From NCBI GenBank assembly GCA_009602725.1, contig WELB01000065.1:98269-108759 (forward strand): DNA of 10,491 bases, given 5' to 3'. Shown piece after piece: positions 8,901-10,491 of the stretch; position 1 is the stretch's first letter; each line of letters begins with the position of its first letter. The stretch comes from Spirogloea muscicola. Its lineage: Eukaryota; Streptophyta; Zygnematophyceae; Spirogloeales; Spirogloeaceae. Made by a program: the position numbers and the translations under genes. The notes beneath the pieces were generated by a model. The model made no database searches. It had not been told where the DNA came from and saw only the letters and a program-made list of their open reading frames with translations.

Positions 8901-10363
8901 CAAAGGCACAGGCTTCGGCGTCATTGGAGGCATTCCCACAAGGAAAGCAGACACTAAGTATGCCCCCTTTATCTGCTTTCCCCCGCTTATTGACTGTGCT
9001 GGAGCCTACTCACAGTGTCGATGGCAGTGCGAAATGTCATGATGTACTTGGCGTAGCTTGTTGCACTAATTGTGGCCTGCACAATAAAGGCCAGGTTGTG
9101 GAGCAGAACTTTCCTCAAGCAGACAACTTGACAACAATCTGAGAATTTGCTATGACAATTAGCAAGTGCAACAACGGCTATGTATTGTCCAAACTCCACT
9201 ACTGCAGCAGCACGTACATTGGTGGTGCCGGCCTCCTCGTACCCTAGGGAATAGCCGTAGATGCCGTAGTTCTTCATCTTAGAGTACTGCTCACAACAGA
9301 AAACAGTACTGCCCGTAAATGTCAGACTTGAAAGCGACTGGTACTGTATCAGCATCCAAGCAGCGCTTTTTGATGGGGTCACTTGTTAACATACTACTCC
9401 GATATCCCACCGGTGTCCAGCAGCTAGAAGGCACAATCTGCCAATGTGCAGATTGTTGGGATCAAGTTGAAAGCCTCGAGTAGCTGCAAGTGCCTGCTTG
9501 GCCTCGACAGGCTTCCATCCATGAGCGAGTCAGCAGGATGCTGGCTAGGAAGGGTGTGCAGGATCCAACGAGCACCTGGAGGAGGAGCAGGGCATTGGCG
9601 GGGTTCCAGGTGCCTGTGTACGTGCCCTTGGTGCTCCTGGCGAGCCCCGCGAGCACATTGACGCCAAACACCATCTTGGAGCCCGTGAAGCTGGCAAAGT
9701 TGGCCAGCGCATCATATCGCCCCGCTGTCAGGCAACCTGCCAGCCCCCTTGCCTCAAGTGCTCAGAGTGGGCATCATAACCTGCATTTATATATGTATGC
9801 ATGTATGTATCTGGTACTTGAGGTCCAGGGTGATCTCACTGAAAAACACTGTTGCTCCACTGGTCGAGTATGGGCTTCTCGCAGAATGTATGCAAGACTG
9901 AGAGACAGTCAAAGTGGGCTCAAAGTTGGTTGGTCAAATTCCAGAGGCTGGTGGTGGAAAGCAGATTGGAAGCCTTACCAATGCCGTATCTGCTGTAACT
10001 CTGCAGGTTCTTTTTGAGCGAGAACGCCGGGCAGGCGCCTCCAAGAACCCCATAGCTGATGTAGTCCTGCAAGTAGGTGGCGGAGGTGCGCACGCATCAG
10101 GCCACTTTCCCACCTTTGCCACATTGCAACTTTGAGGACCATGCAGTGACCTGCAATGATGAAGCTCAAGCTGTGCTCCAGGAGTGCGAAAGAACCGCGA
10201 CGCCTGCTTCCAGGCTTGCCAGCAGGGGCTGAGTCAACAGTTGACTTGCAGCAACTGCGCAGGGGACTACAGGGAAAGTGACCTGGAGGGGACCATTATA
10301 TTGGAGGATGGTGGTGAACGCCCCAATAAGGTTGAGGAGCTTTTGATTCTGCAGGTTTAGACC
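5762..10363 (-). CDS. Heparanase-like GH79-family protein with proline-rich linker and three EGF-like modules; 5' partial
   Basis: GH79 enzymes (heparanase, beta-glucuronidase type) cut uronic-acid glycans outside the cell or in lysosome/vacuole. Exons, all phase consistent: 10363-10283, 10066-9979, 9724-9576, 9286-9218, 9076-9014, 8793-8709, 8411-8272, 8117-8007, 7860-7768, 7523-7275, 7183-6961, 6771-6421, 6303-6160, 5967-5762. About 683 residues are visible. Order: NLQNQKLLNLIGAF, YDALANFASFTGSKMVFGVN, YGIYGYSLGYEEAG (acid/base site), RPLLIGPNIQGW, FGYHS, the nucleophile region PWVTGGRGALS, FLSGFWYLHELG, YCRETV, PRPDYYSALLFRRLMGS, GGVAVLLINYS, YLLTAP, ILLNGAGI, a beta domain ending near LVACGGTG, a Pro-rich linker, then three six-Cys modules. 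The signal peptide and first exon lie beyond the right edge. The catalytic nucleophile Glu is absent. Family call sure; activity doubtful. Confidence 0.87.
6160..6303 (-). other. EGF-like six-cysteine module 2
   Basis: One exon from CACTGCAG|CC to AAAG|GTACTG, phase 1 at both ends. Starts ANPCAAVPPPC; spacing C-x6-C-x9-C-x12-C-x1-C-x10-C with NGD after the second Cys and CKCSAGF near the end. Confidence 0.78.
6421..6550 (-). other. EGF-like six-cysteine module 1
   Basis: NPC, GVC, AGC, YSC, IC, GTC give spacing C-x4-C-x9-C-x10-C-x1-C-x10-C, an EGF-like pattern with the C-x-C signature. It shares an exon with the linker, and the exon ends in phase 1 at GTTG|GTGCGT. Confidence 0.75.
6551..6771 (-). 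other. Proline-rich (Ser/Pro/Arg) linker
   Basis: 73 residues, 44 of them Pro, joining the GH79 beta domain to the cysteine modules. Acceptor ACGTATGCAG|CT joins phase 1 from 6961 (ACTG|GTAACG). Ser-Pro-Pro-Pro-Pro runs are typical of hydroxyproline-rich, O-arabinosylated linkers in chlorophyte wall and matrix proteins such as pherophorins. Confidence 0.85.
6632..6727 (-). repeat. 48-bp tandem repeat in the linker (16 residues, 2 full copies)
   Basis: Copy 1 (6727-6680) encodes SPPPPRPSPPPRPPPH and copy 2 (6679-6632) encodes SPPPPRRSPPPRPPPR; a third partial copy starts SPPPPV. On the plus strand this is a very G-rich run with many GGG/GGGGG tracts. Confidence 0.85.
7275..7523 (-). other. 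GH79 exon: end of barrel and start of beta domain
   Basis: 83 codons starting PRPDYYSALLFRRLMGSTVL, the best conserved stretch of plant-type heparanase-like proteins (PNPDYYSALLWHRLMG), then VRSYAHC and GGVAVLLINYS. Ends at AGA|GTATGA and joins 7183 (GTCATAG|TTTGCAG) in phase 0 to give FAGSRVNYLLTAP. A second acceptor a few bases on is possible. Confidence 0.9.
8007..8117 (-). other. GH79 exon covering the expected nucleophile site, Glu missing
   Basis: 37 codons between CTTGTGCAG|ACG and CACGAG|GTGCTG. The right flank FLSGFWYLHE joins the next exon as FWYLHELGSA, equal to family FWYLDQLGMA. The left flank PWV matches family AWVGE / VWLGE. Counting back 19 residues from FWYL lands on Gly (codon 8084-8082). 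There is no acidic residue anywhere from PWV to FWYL. Confidence 0.8.
9218..9286 (-). other. GH79 exon with the acid/base glutamate region
   Basis: 23 codons between GAGCAG|TAC and AAT|GTACGT. It reads YSKMKNYGIYGYSLGYEEAG, matching family Y-x-I-Y-G-W-E-L-G-N-E-L. The Glu at 9238-9236 aligns with the acid/base residue (Glu225 in human heparanase). The preceding Asn, conserved across clan GH-A, is Tyr here, and the Trp-Glu before it is Tyr-Ser. Confidence 0.8.
9784..9811. repeat. Short ATGT/AT-rich microsatellite in an intron
   Basis: Runs of TATA and ATGT (TTTATATATGTATGCATGTATGTAT) lie in the GH79 intron 9725-9978. It is too short and impure to suggest function. Confidence 0.6.
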
Positions 10364-10491
10364 CTGCAACCCAGGCAACATGCAGTCGAGGAGAAAACAT
10401 CAGCTGAGTCCTTCATGACTCTGCGGATGCAGGCAGTCACCCTGATGCACAGCAATAACAAGCAGTTCAAAAGAAGCAAGGGGGGAGGGGG

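Noticed and set aside
10364-10491. Start codon and signal peptide of the GH79-like gene near the right edge
   Set aside because: The ATG at 10379-10381 is followed by a good acceptor (GGGTTGCAG|GG), so it is more likely intron. No hydrophobic leader is visible; the true 5' end is outside the window.
1-10491. CRISPR arrays, tRNA or rRNA genes, transposase genes, viral genes
   Set aside because: No spaced repeats, cloverleaf-like segments, rRNA signatures or such protein motifs were recognised on either strand.

Overview
The window looks like nuclear DNA from a green alga (Chlorophyta). Both genes are broken by many short GT-AG introns (about 70 to 300 nt), most ending in a CAG acceptor. TGTAA, the usual chlorophyte polyadenylation signal, lies just after each predicted stop. 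One protein carries a long Ser/Pro/Arg-rich linker of the kind common in volvocalean and other chlorophyte cell-wall proteins. Codons favour G or C without being extreme. I cannot name the genus; this is inference from gene structure and composition.

Region 1 to about 4790, plus strand: a superfamily 1B DNA/RNA helicase of the UPF1/SMUBP-2 (IGHMBP2-like) group, cut at its 5' end by the left edge. About 14 exons can be traced by matching splice phases to family motifs: an N-terminal R3H nucleic-acid-binding domain, a barrel/stalk-like region, Walker A (GPFGTGKT), Walker B (VIDEAS), motif III (GDHCQLPPT), QQYRM, SVDGFQG and the arginine-finger motif [10 protein letters not shown]. It stops at 4664 soon after the last motif. 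Two places need care: a 72-nt in-frame segment that is probably an intron, and a one-base frame conflict near 3708-3742.

Region 4665 to 5761: a convergent intergenic space of about 1.1 kb holding two small direct-repeat pairs, one short hairpin and no credible gene.

Region 5762 to 10363, minus strand: a heparanase-like family 79 glycoside hydrolase (GH79), cut at its 5' end by the right edge. Fourteen exons give about 683 visible residues: the GH79 barrel, the C-terminal beta domain, a 73-residue proline-rich linker with 16-residue tandem repeats, then three six-cysteine EGF-like modules, each carried by its own phase 1-1 exon or exon part. The expected nucleophile glutamate of GH79 is not present and the Asn before the acid/base Glu is Tyr, so this may be a carbohydrate-binding or scaffold protein rather than an active enzyme.

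The two genes have no obvious functional link: one acts on nucleic acid inside the cell, the other looks extracellular or wall-associated. The most novel item is the GH79-like, proline linker and EGF-like module protein with its degenerate active site.
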